Assembly (NCBI GenBank): GCA_037126765.1
Contig: JBBCBC010000001.1
Location: 34,208,804 to 34,272,803 of the forward strand
Direction of reading: 5' to 3'
DNA: 64,000 nt
From: Stenogyne calaminthoides
Taxonomy: Eukaryota; Streptophyta; Magnoliopsida; Lamiales; Lamiaceae
Part shown: positions 11,442 to 23,318 of the stretch, piece after piece
How positions within the stretch are numbered: the first letter of the stretch is position 1
How the letters are laid out: each line of letters begins with the position of its first letter
The notes under the pieces: model-generated
What the model was told of the DNA's origin: nothing
Seen by the model: only the letters and a program-made list of their open reading frames with translations
Database searches by the model: none
Position numbers and translations under genes: made by a program

Positions 11442-12518
11442 CCTCGTAGCATAGATCATCGATATGCCTTCAAATCGTACAACCGACCCTCTAATCACCA
11501 TGTAATTTATGTTAAAATTTAGCATTTTAATCCGTCGGAAAACCGAAAAATTTCCAAAACTCTTCTTTCATTTTCTTTAAGCACTGTTTAGTCATGTACA
11601 AAGGTTAGAGGAGCATTTTTACGTTGTATTAGATAGTAACAGTCATGAAAGGAGGTATATGTACCTCCGATGCCGGCGTCGTGTTTTGTAGATGGGTGTG
11701 TTGTTTCGAAAATATGAAAGATTAGAGTAACTAAGGTCGTTCATGGGTAGTGGTGTTTACGGGGGTTAACATCTTACCTTTGAGTCAGAGAACGGAGAGG
11801 GATGGAGCCTCGCCGGAAAAACTGAAATTTTTCACGTAAAGAAAGCATGCAGCGTCTGTAACTCGAATTCTGGAAAATTTAAAGTGTCACTTTTGCTCGA
11901 ATTTTAGGTGTAAACTGTTCCTTGTGTCGTGAGGATTCCAGCGGTGTTTTCCGTTCGTCAATCGGAGTTGTAAAACTCCGGGAAGGGTCATTTTGTTATT
12001 TGCTTGGAAGTATAGGGGGTGTTAAAGAGAATTAGATGAATAGTAAGGATTAAATTGAAAAACTCCAAAACCTCAAGTCCAGGTCAATTAAAAATTTAGT
12101 CAGTCAACATTCCGAAATTACATTTTAGCTCCTACATTTTAAATGCTCGTAAAATCTTCGTTTTACATCCGATTCAACCCAAACAAGCGGCAAATGATCC
12201 TAAATTTAAAAATCTACACATTGATACTAAATCGAGCAGTGAATATTTCTGTAAAATTACAGTTTTGCCCCTAGCCTTAATTAAGTCCTAAAACCATCAT
12301 TTTAAATCCATTTAAACACAAATAACTTAATAAACAATTTTAATAATTGCTTACATAATTTAAATAACTACTTTGTAGGTTTTGAAGGTTCGGAGAACTC
12401 ATAATTAATACGCCACATCACTTAAGGTGGGGATTTTACTTCAACTCTTTATTGAGTTTTAACAATACAATTGTTATAATTGTCTTATTAATATTTCATT
12501 ATGTTTTCAATATAATTA

Positions 12519-12829
12519 AGTCTGGCCTCGCCAGCTTCATTACAATTATTTCCGTCAGTTTGGCTATGCCAACACGGATTCATTGCTCTAAGCCTGGCCC
12601 AGCCAGCACCATTATATTATGATAAGTCTGGCACAGCCAGCACCATTATATTATGTCATGTCTGGCCCAGACAGCATCACTACATTTATATTTCCGACAG
12701 TCTGGCTATGCGAACACGGATTCATTATACTAAGACTGGCCCAGCCAGCACCAATTACATTTCCGATAATTTGGCTCTGCCAATGCGGAATCATTATACT
12801 CAGTTTGGTTCAACCAGCACCATTACTTA
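12519..12829. repeat. Tandem repeat in nested LTR (CTGGCCCAGCCAGCACC)
   Basis: The phrases CTGGCCCAGCCAGCACCATT and CCGTCAGTTTGGCTATGCCA recur four to five times in alternating long and short units. This is a higher-GC island in the U3/R part of the LTR. The open frame across it (12619-12978) reflects the repeat and is not a gene. Confidence 0.75.
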
Positions 12830-13339
12830 GGCATCAGCCTACATTATTTATATTAATTACGTTTTGTTATTTAATTTGTGCAATTATGAAGTTACCTCAT
12901 TGGGTGTCTTTCACACACTCACCCCAATTATTTTACCATTTTCAGATCAGGAGTTTGACAAAGAAGGATGATCCATGATGCTAAGGTTAAGAAATAAAAG
13001 AATGGAATTATAAAATTATTTAAGTTAATTTTCTTATTGTAATGCCAAAAGAATTTATACCATATTTTCATATGGATATTATGAAATATTTAAACAAATT
13101 TTGTTGTATCTTTACAATATTGTTGCTTAAATTTTTATTAATTATTAATTACGTGATAATTAATTTACTAAAATAGATAAAAAAAAATAAATAGATAATA
13201 ATAATAAAATATAATAAGAAAAAAAAAAATTACACTTCGTTTTCTTATCGAATTTTTCGGGTTGCATTATTTCAATTGAGTAGCGTCTCGTGAATAAATA
13301 ATATTAATAACTAACTTAATTAAAAATCGGTGTGTTACA

Positions 13340-14225
13340 CAAGCTTATGAATGATATGATATGTATCTTTTGAGATACATAATATGCGATTTCACGAAGG
13401 AGGTGGGAAGATGCAAGAGGGGATTGCGCGTGGTAGTTTGCTACCAGTGTCCCATATGATGGTTATCATGAGAAGTAGGTTAGAAGCGAAAAGAGGATTG
13501 CATGTGGTCGGAGCAACCAGTGTCCCAATGAATGTTTATGATCAAATGATCATTATGAATATCATCAATGTTAAGAAACTAAGCTACCAATAAGATTACC
13601 ATAAGACACCAAGCTACGAACGAGTTTATACGATGACTTCGAGCAACCCTCCAAAAATCATCTACGCAAAAGCGTATGAATAAATCTTTAATAAAATACC
13701 AAGATAATTATATTTCGGTGATCAGTATGAGTAACAGTGTACAAGTTGCCCGCTGAGATTTTTATCTCACCCCCCCCCCCCCCCACAGTTTGATATTTTC
13801 AGGACATGATTGAGAGGGGTCGGAGCCGCAGCAGGGATGACACGAAGTTTCCCCTTGTTAATTATAATAATATATAGATATGACTCTTTAAATAAATGTT
13901 TCGCTTTTATGATTGGTGAATTTATTCTTATGCCGAGCAACAAACTCTTTTAAAGATTGCTCGATGATTAAAATATATGCTATCTTGTAAAAGATTGATT
14001 TTATTATAATGTCAATGATCTAGTTTTAATAAACGGGCCCACACTGCTTTTTCATAACTTATATTTGTCATTAATACTTTCCACTGCAAAATGTAATACT
14101 TATGTTTGTCGATATATTTTTAAAAAAAGAAATTTTTAAGCTCAGATTTTACAATCACTAAGTGGCGACCTGAGTTTAGAGTGTCGAAGGTGCAAGAGCC
14201 GGCATTTTGGATTCGGAGCGTTACA
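13340..14225 (+). repeat. 5' LTR of the gypsy element, right part
   Basis: Collinear with 20244-21118. It begins CAAGCTTATGAAT and ends GGAGCGTTACA. It includes a pure C run near 13771-13785 that is shorter (8 C) in the other LTR. The shared small frame at 13384-13593 and 20315-20497 belongs to the LTR and is not a gene. Confidence 0.88.
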
Positions 14226-14227
14226 GG

Positions 14228-14247
14228 TGGTATCAGAGCCTAGGTTC
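14228..14247 (+). promoter_or_regulatory. Primer binding site (tRNA-Met type)
   Basis: TGGTATCAGAGCCTAGGTTC starts two bases after the 5' LTR and is complementary to the 3' end of initiator tRNA-Met. It would prime minus-strand DNA synthesis. The next ~970 bp to the gag start are an untranslated leader with no other recognisable feature. Confidence 0.9.
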
Positions 14248-15220
14248 AACTTTCGGACAAAATCTAAAATATAATTTTTTTTATTAAAATCTTTTTATAA
14301 AAAGTTTCCATAAAAGAACTTGCCTTAATGTATTAATATACTAGTAATCAGAAATTCTTAAAAGTTGAATATAAAATGTTTAATAGAAACATAATGCTAA
14401 TATATGAACTACTTGAACTAATTTACTTGTGGGAAAATGTGTCTCCTGCCGCAGCCGAAGCACCTCGAGGTATGTATTTGTTTTAAAGATTTTCAAGTAT
14501 AGTTATGATTTTAGAAATGTTTCAAGGACATTGACTTGCATAATTTACGGAAGTTACGAAAGTGAGAAAAGATCAAGCCATGCATTGATAAGACGTGTTT
14601 ATGAAATGAAAGGAAATGTAACATGTTTGTGAAATGAAAGGAAATGTTAAGAAATGATTTACTCATTTCTCATGGTACAAGTGGAAGTTATGGAAATATT
14701 TTACATGCATTCACGATACTCATGGTATCATCCGAACACACTTAAGTTTAATCCTGATCTTTATGAATGGTCGAATATAAGATGGACCTAGAATGACTCC
14801 CATCACTTGAACTACAGTCCCAATATCACTGTATAGTCTAGAAGGCACTAGATGCTTATAATATTATTTTATCTTATTGGGATTGTTGGTTGTTTAAATG
14901 GAGGTCACTCCATGTTTTAAACGGTTATATATATTATTCTACAACTTACTTCAAGTGAGTTTGTTTTATTTTATCCGATATTTTTACCCAAATTATCGCT
15001 ATTGACATGCGATCAATGGTTCCTAAAATTACAATTGTCGATCCGTAATTGTGCCACTGGTGCACACAGTGTGTTCCAATGTTCTGCGTATTCCAATGTA
15101 TAACTTGTGCTAGTACCGTGTTAATTACGATAATTGGGTTCTGTTTTTATAATTTTTCTCATACCTATTCGTTATAACTATATTTATTCTTCTCTCTTCA
15201 GACCCTCATTAACTATTAGA

Positions 15221-16700
15221 ATGGTACCACCTCGTGAACATGGACTACCTCATAAGAAAGCCCAAGAACCTCTAAAAGGTCGTGTTGAGCAAGGACGACA
15301 TCCGAATGCTGAACTAGAACAATCACCTCTAATATCGATGCCTCAACCCAGACCTCGAACCTGTATAGTCATCGAAGAATTTCAAAGTCTACAGCCACCT
15401 CGATTTAGAGGAAATGAAGGGCATGTAGCAACGGAAGAATGGACAGCTGAGATCGAGCGAATTTTTGGACTCATGGACTTGACTGAAGAACAAAAAGTCT
15501 TTTGTGCTCGGCTCCAACTAACAGAGGATGTAGCTCAATGGTTGAACTCGTTTGTGCGTACCTTAGGAATAGAAGGAGTACAATCCCGAGTTTGGAGCTA
15601 CTTTAAGGGAACTGTGTTGGCACGTTACTTCTCTCAAACACTATACATCCGCGAGGATTTGGAAACTGTCAACCCTCGCCAAGAAATATTCACTATGATG
15701 GAGTGTGAACGTCATTTCAACTACTTATCCATGTATGCTACTCCATTGGAGGATATCGATTGGGAGGACAAACCAAAGAAGCTTGATAAACAACTAGCTA
15801 CATCTACAGGACCACGGATCATACGATCATGCCCCTCGTGCGGCAAAAGGCATGGAGGGATATACTCAAAGAGGAAAAGAATATGTTACAAATGCCGCAA
15901 ACCCGGTCACAGAATAGTTGATTGCCCTGAATCAAACATTGAAGGACAACCAATGGGAAACATATTGGTGAGACCACCACCAAGGAAGGATAATCGTCCA
16001 ACTTAGATAATTGGAGAAAATACTCAACTCCAGAGGGAATGTGGAAGGGCTAAAGAGAAAACAATGCTCGAGGAAATGGAGCCGATGGAGATTGATGCCA
16101 AAAAAGCAAGAAGATTTGAACAAGGATTGAGGCCCGAGGTCAAAGAGATCATAGAAGGACTAAAACTGGCAACTTAAGAAGAGGTTTTTAATCGAGCATT
16201 GACTGTCTCGATTGGTTTGGGATTAGAGTTTGAACAAGCTCCGACAACTGTGTCTGCCAACCGCAATTGGCAGTCTAACTTCAAGAGAAATCCTAATCCA
16301 ACACCAATAGGAAGCAACTTCAAGGCCTTGGGAACCATGCCAATTTTCCACAAGTGCAGAAAGAGACACCAGGGAGTATGCCTCCGTGGAACCGGAACTT
16401 GTTATCGTTGTCATAAAACGGGGCATAAAATCACTGAATGCCCCATGTCACCGAATGTTTGACCCCCAATGATGAGCAATCCTAATCATCAACCAATGGG
16501 AACCAATCAGTATCAATTGGGCAACTTTCAAGCTCGACAACTCCATGTACATAACAACCACCTACTCGGTCGAGAAGAGGTCTGTCCTACCAAGACCAGC
16601 AAGAACGAGCCTATGAAAATGCTATCTTCGGAGACGGGAAAGAGAGTGAAGAATCAATGCTACACGAGTATCAGGGACCACCCGAGCAACATGAAAGCCT
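15221..16700 (+). pseudogene. Gypsy gag with duplicated zinc knuckle, several stops
   Basis: The Gag capsid protein packages element RNA. The best start is ATG at 15221 (MVPPREHGLP); the frame is open upstream to 15134. A retrotransposon-gag region follows (FRGNEGHVATEEW, FGLMDLTEEQKVFCARLQL, VWSYFKGTVLARYF), then a CCHC knuckle CYKCRKPGHRIVDCP near 15886-15930. After a TAG at 16004-16006 the same frame resumes with the capsid C-terminal helix (KARRFEQGLRPEVKE, near 16096-16140), a TAA near 16175, and a second knuckle CYRCHKTGHKITECP near 16399-16443. A knuckle before the capsid end is out of the usual order, so one copy was inserted or recombined. Further stops lie at 16460 and 16700. Non-functional. 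Confidence 0.85.
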
Positions 16701-17165
16701 AGCAGGTACATTACTTGTGCTTGAAATACCTCTTCATGTATTGCTTGATACATGAGCATCCCACTCTCTTGTATTTGAAGGATCGAGGGAGTCGGGAATA
16801 GAAAGTATTGACGGACATTCTTAAAGTGAATACTCCATCAAAATACAAAATCAAGAAGGTTGAGCGAAGCTAGAATTGGTTAGACACCGAATAAATACCA
16901 AATTTTACGTTCTTAAGACGAACCCTCCTAGATAAATTTAAATGAGCTAGTTTTGACACGTAAGTATAAGTATAGGAAGACGAGTATTGACATAGTTACT
17001 TTTTCTTAGAAATGCCATTAGATTTTAAGATCGGGTAGAATGTTTAGAAGTAGAGTCGAATGATTTTAAAATAGAATTAAACTTTTTTCGCTACGTTGAC
17101 CACCTCGTTTACACCAAAGGGTTCAGTATAAGTGAATTTCGGGGACGAAATTCTTTTGAGTGGAG
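16701..17165 (+). pseudogene. Protease scrap and a misplaced pol-end/purine-tract copy
   Basis: In a shifted frame, LHVLLDT is followed by a stop and then ASHSLVF: the active-site DTG-A-S-H-S of gypsy aspartic protease with Gly changed to a stop (TGA near 16756). The sequence then decays. At about 17137-17169 the phrase CGGGGACGAAATTCTTTT plus GGAGGAGGATATG repeats the end-of-pol signal that also precedes the true 3' LTR near 17962-17993. A retrotransposon end was therefore copied internally. Confidence 0.6.
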
Positions 17166-17229
17166 GAGGATATGCCGACAAAGCACCTGAACCAAACAAG
17201 GATGTGACATCATGCAACATGGAGAAGAC

Positions 17230-17760
17230 AATTTTGTATGCATCACAATGGCCAAAGTCGTACCAACAAATTAGCTAACTCGTGATTTGAGAATCTCACT
17301 TTCAACTCATGGAATTCATCTACAACACTGTCAAAGAACAATATACAGAACACCATTTGAAACACTTTATGGAAAGAATAGAAGATTGCTTAACGTTGAG
17401 ACGAAGTTGGATATCGTAAGATTCTCGGACTAGAACTTGTACAGAGATTAGTGGAAATCATTTCTAAGATCGAGAAAATGATCAAGACGGCACAAGAGTA
17501 TCAGAGACCGTATGGCGACACTCGGAGGAAGGATTTATATTTCGAACTTGACGAGAAAGTATTTCTTAGGATTTCACCGAGGAAGAGATCGATTTGCTAT
17601 GAGGAGAGAGACAAGATGAAGTCTCGCTACGTAAAACCACTCAACTTTTCATTTAGGATGGAGACATAACCTATCATTTAGCTTTACCAACTGAGCTGTC
17701 ACGAGTACATAACGTGTTTCATACTTTAGACGATGAAATTAATATAGAGGTACCTTGGAT
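17230..17760 (+). pseudogene. Integrase C-terminal remnant of gypsy pol
   Basis: Fragments in different frames match the end of integrase. EFIYNT (near 17310) corresponds to VEFAYNN, TPFETLYGKNRR (near 17350) to APYEALYGRKCR, TAQEYQRPYGDTRRKDLYFE (near 17490) to the linker, KVFLRISP to KVFLKVSP, and LPTELSRVHNVFH (near 17686) to LPPEL-VHNVFH. Frameshifts separate them. Reverse transcriptase and RNase H are absent between protease and this piece. The stretch to 17961 is degraded chromodomain-end sequence. Confidence 0.75.
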
Positions 17761-17993
17761 CAGTTTTAGAAACTTAGAATTAAGACGTGATTTTATTTTG
17801 AGGAAGTACACATGAAAAACTTAGGAAGGACGCTTCATGGTTATAGGAATCGAGAATTTTTGGGTTTTGTAGACATGGAAAATAAGAAAGAATTATTTTG
17901 GAAAATGGAAATGATCTTAGAGAAATACCCGCTACGTTTAAGAAAACCAGTAAGACGAATTTCGGGGACGAAATTCTTTTAAGGGGATAGGGA

Positions 17994-20900
17994 TGTAATA
18001 CCCCATCCCAGTTTTAATAGGAATATTAAAGAAACGAATTTAATAAAATAAATATTTAATTTAAGGTTTTTCCTAATGATTTTAGAGCGTATATATTTGC
18101 AAAGGTTTTGATTTTTCAGAGAATTGACGAGCATTTCGAACCGAGAGCACTCCTAGCACTGTAATAAAATATTTAATTAAGGTTTGATCATAAAATATTT
18201 AATAATAATATTTAATTTCAATATAAAGAAAGGAAATTCAATATTATCAACGAATTAGGATTTTCGATATAAAAATTGAAAATCTGATGAATAATAAATA
18301 CGATGACGAAAAATCTACTTCGTCTAACTAAATTAGAATTTTAGATAAACTTTAAGAAAAATCGAATTTTTAATTAAATAATTAAATAAATAATTTTCGT
18401 CTCAGAACGTGACGATTTAATTGTTAAAAGTTCTAAACAATTAATTCCAACGAAGCGGTGAATTTTAATTAGCGAAACCACAAATTTATAATACAGATAT
18501 GAGGTGTGATTAATATCGAGTAATAAACATCGCGCTAATTAAATATCTTCTTAAGGAACTTCTTAACCACAAGGTTGTGTGGTCTAAAACTTACCAACAC
18601 ACACATTCTTCCTTCAAACTCATACTCATGTTCATTCTTGAGCTCAAGGACATCATCTAAAACCCAAATCAAGGGGCTCCAAGTTGTTAAGAAGCAAGGG
18701 AGTTCTGATCGGCTGTAGAAAACAGGAGAAGGAACGACAAAGGTAACCTCCGAACAAAACTCAAACTTGGTGCTTGTATGATCTTCGGTGAAGTATTTTG
18801 GTGTTTGAACGTGTTGGAAATTGCTAATTTAGAACTCGTACGTGTTGTTTGAAGTGTAGACTTCATGCCCGTGTTTTTGGTTTTCAAAAATTGTACCATT
18901 ATGCTGCTGAAATTTACGCTCAAATATATCAAGTTGAAACGTCAAAACTGTTTCCGACTGATTTTCGGCTACGCCGTCGAGTACTTTGTTGTACTGGAAA
19001 TTTGTGTTTTAAAACACCTTTGTTCCCCCTTATATGTGTAATATGTGATCGTAGTCTCAGTACTCAATTTTGGTGTCGTTACGCTGCTCGTTTTTATGAT
19101 TAAACATGGTCGCTCGAAAACTAGAATTTCTAGAAAAACTGCTACTCGAAATTCCAAAATAATAATTTTAAAAATTCATATCTCGAGTTCTAGATATCAT
19201 TTTGAGATGAAACTAGTGGCAAGTTAAAATTCATCGAGTCTACTATATTCGTATAAATCTCGTAATTTTTCATTAGGTAGAATTGGAGTTATGATTTATT
19301 TCGAAAAGTGTGACATTCTGGAAAAATTCTGTAATTTGTGTGGAGGAGGTAACTTCACTCGTCCATAACTTATGTACGTCTCTACATAACTTATGTACAT
19401 AATATAGTTTCTAAATATGAACATTTGAGTCATTTCGTTTATTTTATAAAAAGTTATGTACGTTTTAAAAGTAAGACAAAAACTGGGTGTTTTCTGTGAA
19501 CAAGGAATGTGTTTCAAACACCTGATTTTCATGACACTTTTAACCAACTTATGTTCGTTATTTTCCAACGACTGTTCATGCCAGTAAACTTCAGATTACA
19601 ACCTTTAAAAGTCCTAAAGTTTTACCTCGATCGGATAAGCGAATCAACGGGAAACAGCTCGCAAAAATGGAAGAAAATCACACAGTTTTGGGACACTAAC
19701 TTTCCAAAAAATGTCAAAACTAACTACTGAAACTTTTAAAAGACTATTGGATAGTATTATGATTATTTGAATAATTTTATCTCCAAAAACCTTACGTGTT
19801 TCATTTTCTTTTATGCCACAAACTTTAAGTCCTTTAAGATCTATTTTCGATAAATAAATTTAGGACATTCATTAATAAAATTCAATAGCCGTTTAAAGTA
19901 AAAGTTCGACAAAAACTCACGAGTAAGGAAATCTAAAGAATAGAGTTTAACGTCCTCGATAAACTTACGAATAATTTATTTAAATCAAGAGTAATTAATG
20001 ACGAGAACATGAAAATATTGTACTAGGGGAAGTGTTGCTCGAATCAAAGCTCGGACGATCACCGTCACGCTCAAACTCTCAAACCGGTTTCAAAGTTTGT
20101 AACTTTTCTTAAAAGTTAATAAGGTGGGTGACACTATTTGTATGCAGTGGTTTATGTTACAGTGATTGTTGGTGTATTCTGAACTCGACTAAACAAACAC
20201 AAATCTATAACTAAGAACACAAGTAAACAATTAATATAATAGACAAGCTTATGAATAATATGATATGTATCTTATGAGATACATAATATACAATTTCACG
20301 AAGTAGGTGGGAAGATGCAAGAGGGGATTGCGCTTGGTAGTTTGCTACCAGTGTCCCATATGATGGTTATCATGAGATGTAGGTTGGAAGCGAAAAGGGG
20401 ATTGCATGTGGTCGGAGCAACCAGTGTCCCAATGAATGTTTATGATCAAATGATCATTATGAATATCATCAATGTTAAGAAACTAAGCTACCAATAAGAT
20501 TACCATAAGACACCAAGCTACGAACGAGTTTATACGATGACTTCGAGCAACCCTCCAAAAATTATCTATGCAAAAGCGTATGAATAAATCTTTAATAAAA
20601 TACCAAGATAGTTATATTTCGGCGACCAGTATGAGTAACAGTGTACAAGTTACCCGTTGAGATTTTTATCTCACCCCCCCCGTTTGATATTTTCAGGACA
20701 TGATTGAGAGGGGTCGGAGCTGCAGCAGGGATGACACGGAGTTTCCCCTTGTTAATGATAATAATATATAGATATGACTCTTTAAATAAATGTTTCGCTT
20801 TTATGATTGGTGAATTTATTCTTATGCCGAGCAACAAACTCTTTTAAATATTGCTCGATGATTAAAATATATGCTATCTTGTAAATGACTGATTTTATTA

Positions 20901-21118
20901 TAATGTCAATGATCTTGTTTTAATAAACGGGCTCACACTGCTTTTTCATAACTTATATTTGTCATTAATGCTTTCCACTGCAAAATGTAATACTTATGCT
21001 TGTCGTTATATTTTTAAAAAAGAAATTTTTAAGCTCAGATTTTACAATCACTAAGTGGAGTCCCGAGTTTAGATTGTCGAATGTGCAAGAGCCGACATTC
21101 TGGATTCGGGGCGTTACA
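17994..21118 (+). repeat. 3' LTR of the gypsy element (3125 bp)
   Basis: Starts TGTAATACCCC after the tract AAGGGGATAGGGA and ends GGGGCGTTACA, followed by the TSD GTAAT. It is uninterrupted and contains the 396-bp segment (19848-20243) missing from the 5' copy, but lacks the ~285-bp TATA-bearing block found at 6880-7164 of the 5' copy. Confidence 0.92.
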
Positions 21119-21395
21119 GTAATACTTGTAAAGTGTAACGAGTAAGAATTTTAAGTGAAGTTCACTAATCATAATCAAGTAATATATGTGAAAGGTAAAC
21201 AAGTAACACTGTTCAATACTGTTCAGTGAAAATAAGTAATACTAATCAAGTAATAGATGTGAAATGTAAATGAGTAACAATATTTAGTGAAAATTACTAA
21301 TACTAATCAAATAATACTTGTGAAATGAAAACGAGTAACATTTTTAAGTGAAAACTACTAATACTAACCAAGTAATATTTCATTATACCTTTGTA
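21119..21395. repeat. ~61-bp minisatellite, right half
   Basis: Four to five units with the same words (AAGTAATACTTGT, ACGAGTAACA, AAAACTACTAATACTAACC) as 4974-6271. The first five bases are the gypsy target duplication. Confidence 0.88.
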
Positions 21396-21429
21396 AATGA
21401 ATATTTCTTATTATATCAATATTAATTTA

Positions 21430-21664
21430 GAGCGGATCTCATGTGCACCCGGGTGCACCGAGCACTCATAGTGCATTTTAAAAACGTGCAATTATACAAA
21501 ATAGAAACGTGCAACTATTCCAAACAAAAGCATGCAACTATGTTCCCATATTAACAGTTGCACTTTTATGTGTAAATAAGTCGCATTTTTCAGCATAACA
21601 AGTAGCACGCTTCTAAAACACACTATGAGTGCACGGTACACCGGGTGCATACAAGATCTAGCCA
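21430..21664. mobile_element. MITE with inverted ends, probable TSD TTA
   Basis: The left arm (TGCACCCGGGTGCACCG, AGCACTCATAGTGCATTTTA) is inverted in the right arm (CACTATGAGTGCACGG, CACCGGGTGCAT). TTA lies on both sides (21427-21429, 21665-21667), suggesting a Harbinger/Tourist-like element. A diverged relative lies at 48697-48957. Confidence 0.65.
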
Positions 21665-21731
21665 TTAATTTATAATTAAATTATCTTTTAATTTTAATTA
21701 CATAAATATAATTTGAATATAAATTTAATTT

Positions 21732-23318
21732 TTCTATAAAAAAAAGGCAAGAGGCGTCTCTTACATTGTGCCATATTTAATTTTGGCAAGGAATGCCTCT
21801 TGCTATTTAATTAAAATATGAATGAGCGAATGAGCGCCAAATGAAATCCAATTCTTTCCGCGCGGGAGAATTAATTTTTTTCAGAAAACGATAGCAAGGG
21901 GTGCTCCTTGAGAAAACAATGGCTTGTGACATATTTAGTTTTGACAAGGGATACCCCTTGCTATATCAATATCAATTAATTTAATTATAAGCACCAAATA
22001 TATTCTAGATCCTTCTCTAGCGGGAGAATTGATTTTTTCATGAAACAATGGCAAGGGGCGCCCCTTGCGAAAATAAATGACATTTAATTTTGAGCAAACA
22101 GCAAGAGCAGACCCTTGCTATTAATTGTCAATATCTTTAAACCCCTTCATCCTTCACTTACTTCTTCATCTTTCCATCGAGCCATTGCAGCTTCTCCACA
22201 CAGTTCATTTTTCATTTTATTTATATAGTTTTTGTAGTATTTTATTTGTGATTTATATATGCTTTTGTAGATATATATTTAAGTATGTTATAAATTCTCC
22301 CAATTTTTTCTTTTACAAAATATACATCTATGATAAGATCTTTTCATCTTCTTTTTTCTAGTTTCAGATTTGGTTTAGGTCCTCCAAAGAGTAAGTACTT
22401 TATATCGATTTCATATATATGCATCTATTTTTACATCTTGTTTTTTATTATCCATATGTTATTTTAAAAATTGACCTTGATTTCTTTTTTTGAAGAAACT
22501 GAAAAATGCCACAAACTTTGTTCTCTTCTCTACATATTCCAGTGTTCTCTTTCTACAATACAGGTAGTTTTTTATTTTTTATTAATTTTTTTTCATTTTA
22601 ATATTATATAATTTTGTGTTATATTAAAATTTGTGTTCTTTTTCATGTTTTTTTTTTTTGCAGGACTCTAAAATTACATGTGGAAGATATTCAATTTTAA
22701 ATGTATCTTTTACTTATATTTTGGCTCCTTTCTTTTTGTATGTTTTATGAATTCCAATTTTATTGTTTATAATTTGTATATCTTAAATTGTAATTGTAAT
22801 TATATTTGTATATTATAATAACTTTTTAAATATGTATTTTGTATTGTCAATAAATTGTTATTTAATAAATTTTAATATTCAATTATTAAAATTGTATTTA
22901 TGTAATTTGATTTTTTTTTATAAAAAAAATAACTAAAAGCAAGGGCCAGCCCTTGCTATAAAAGAAATGGCAAATATTTCATTTTAGTCCCTCAAACAAA
23001 ACATTAGCAAGGGTTGATCCTTGCTTTATGTATAAGAATAACAAATATTGTCCTGAATAATAAAAGGCAGGACAAGTGGGGTAGAATTTAAATGCAAGGG
23101 CTACTCCTTGTTAATGTCTCAAGGTTTAGCAAGAAGCTATAATAGCAAGTGTTGTCTCTTGCTATACATTTAATAACAGTTGCAAATAACATTAGCAACG
23201 CCACTTATAGCAAGAAACCAATGGCAAGGAATAACTCTTGCTAATTCTAATAGCAAGGGGGTCAAACCCATATAGCAACAATTTCACCTCTTGCTATTAC
23301 TCTCAATTTTTTGTAGTG
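21732..23318. mobile_element. Non-autonomous CACTA-type element with TAGCAAGGG subterminal repeats
   Basis: The right border is CAATTTTTTGTAGTG, ending at 23318 (CACTACAAAAAATTG inverted). About 20 copies of TAGCAAGGG or CCCTTGCTA occupy 21750-22120 and 22930-23310, leaving an AT-rich centre that has intron-like T-rich stretches but no gene. The left border is only a weak match (CTATAAAAAAAA near 21735), so that coordinate is tentative. The transposase is absent. Confidence 0.65.

Larger units (their letters stand above)
8413..13339 (+). mobile_element. Nested, 5'-truncated Ty3/gypsy (chromovirus) fragment
   Basis: A second gypsy element, represented only by the integrase 3' part and a complete 3' LTR, lies within the 5' LTR of the host element. 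It begins mid-codon in integrase, has no 5' LTR and no target duplication, and replaces 396 bp of host LTR (equivalent to 19848-20243). This looks like a truncation or recombination event and not a clean insertion. Confidence 0.85.
9447..13339 (+). repeat. 3' LTR of the nested gypsy, interrupted by a hAT element
   Basis: It follows the purine tract AGTGGGGGAGGA, begins TATAATACCCC (a mutated TGTAATACCCC) and ends GTGTTACA. A TATAAATA box is at 9930-9937. Without the hAT insertion it is ~2.56 kb. (TA)n runs occur at 9498-9522 and 9639-9676. It carries a tandem repeat at 12519-12829. Confidence 0.8.
6272..21118 (+). mobile_element. Ty3/gypsy LTR retrotransposon, defective, TSD GTAAT
   Basis: Full-length but degenerate element. 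The LTRs start TGTAATACCCC and end CGTTACA; the element is flanked by GTAAT on both sides (6267-6271, 21119-21123), which are phase-matched minisatellite sequence. The order is 5' LTR (6272-8412 plus 13340-14225, broken by nested DNA), PBS, gag, a scrap of protease, the C-terminal end of integrase, a purine tract and the 3' LTR (17994-21118). Reverse transcriptase and RNase H are missing. Long LTRs of ~3 kb, plus the integrase tail type of the nested relative, fit the Tekay/Del chromovirus lineage; the lineage call is an inference. Confidence 0.9.

Noticed and set aside
12619..12978. 119-codon plus frame
   Set aside because: Covers the CTGGCCCAGCCAGC tandem repeat of the nested LTR; hydrophobic repeats reflect DNA periodicity.
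13384..13593. Open frame conserved at 20315-20497
   Set aside because: Lies in both LTRs of one gypsy element; the identity comes from LTR duplication and not coding selection.
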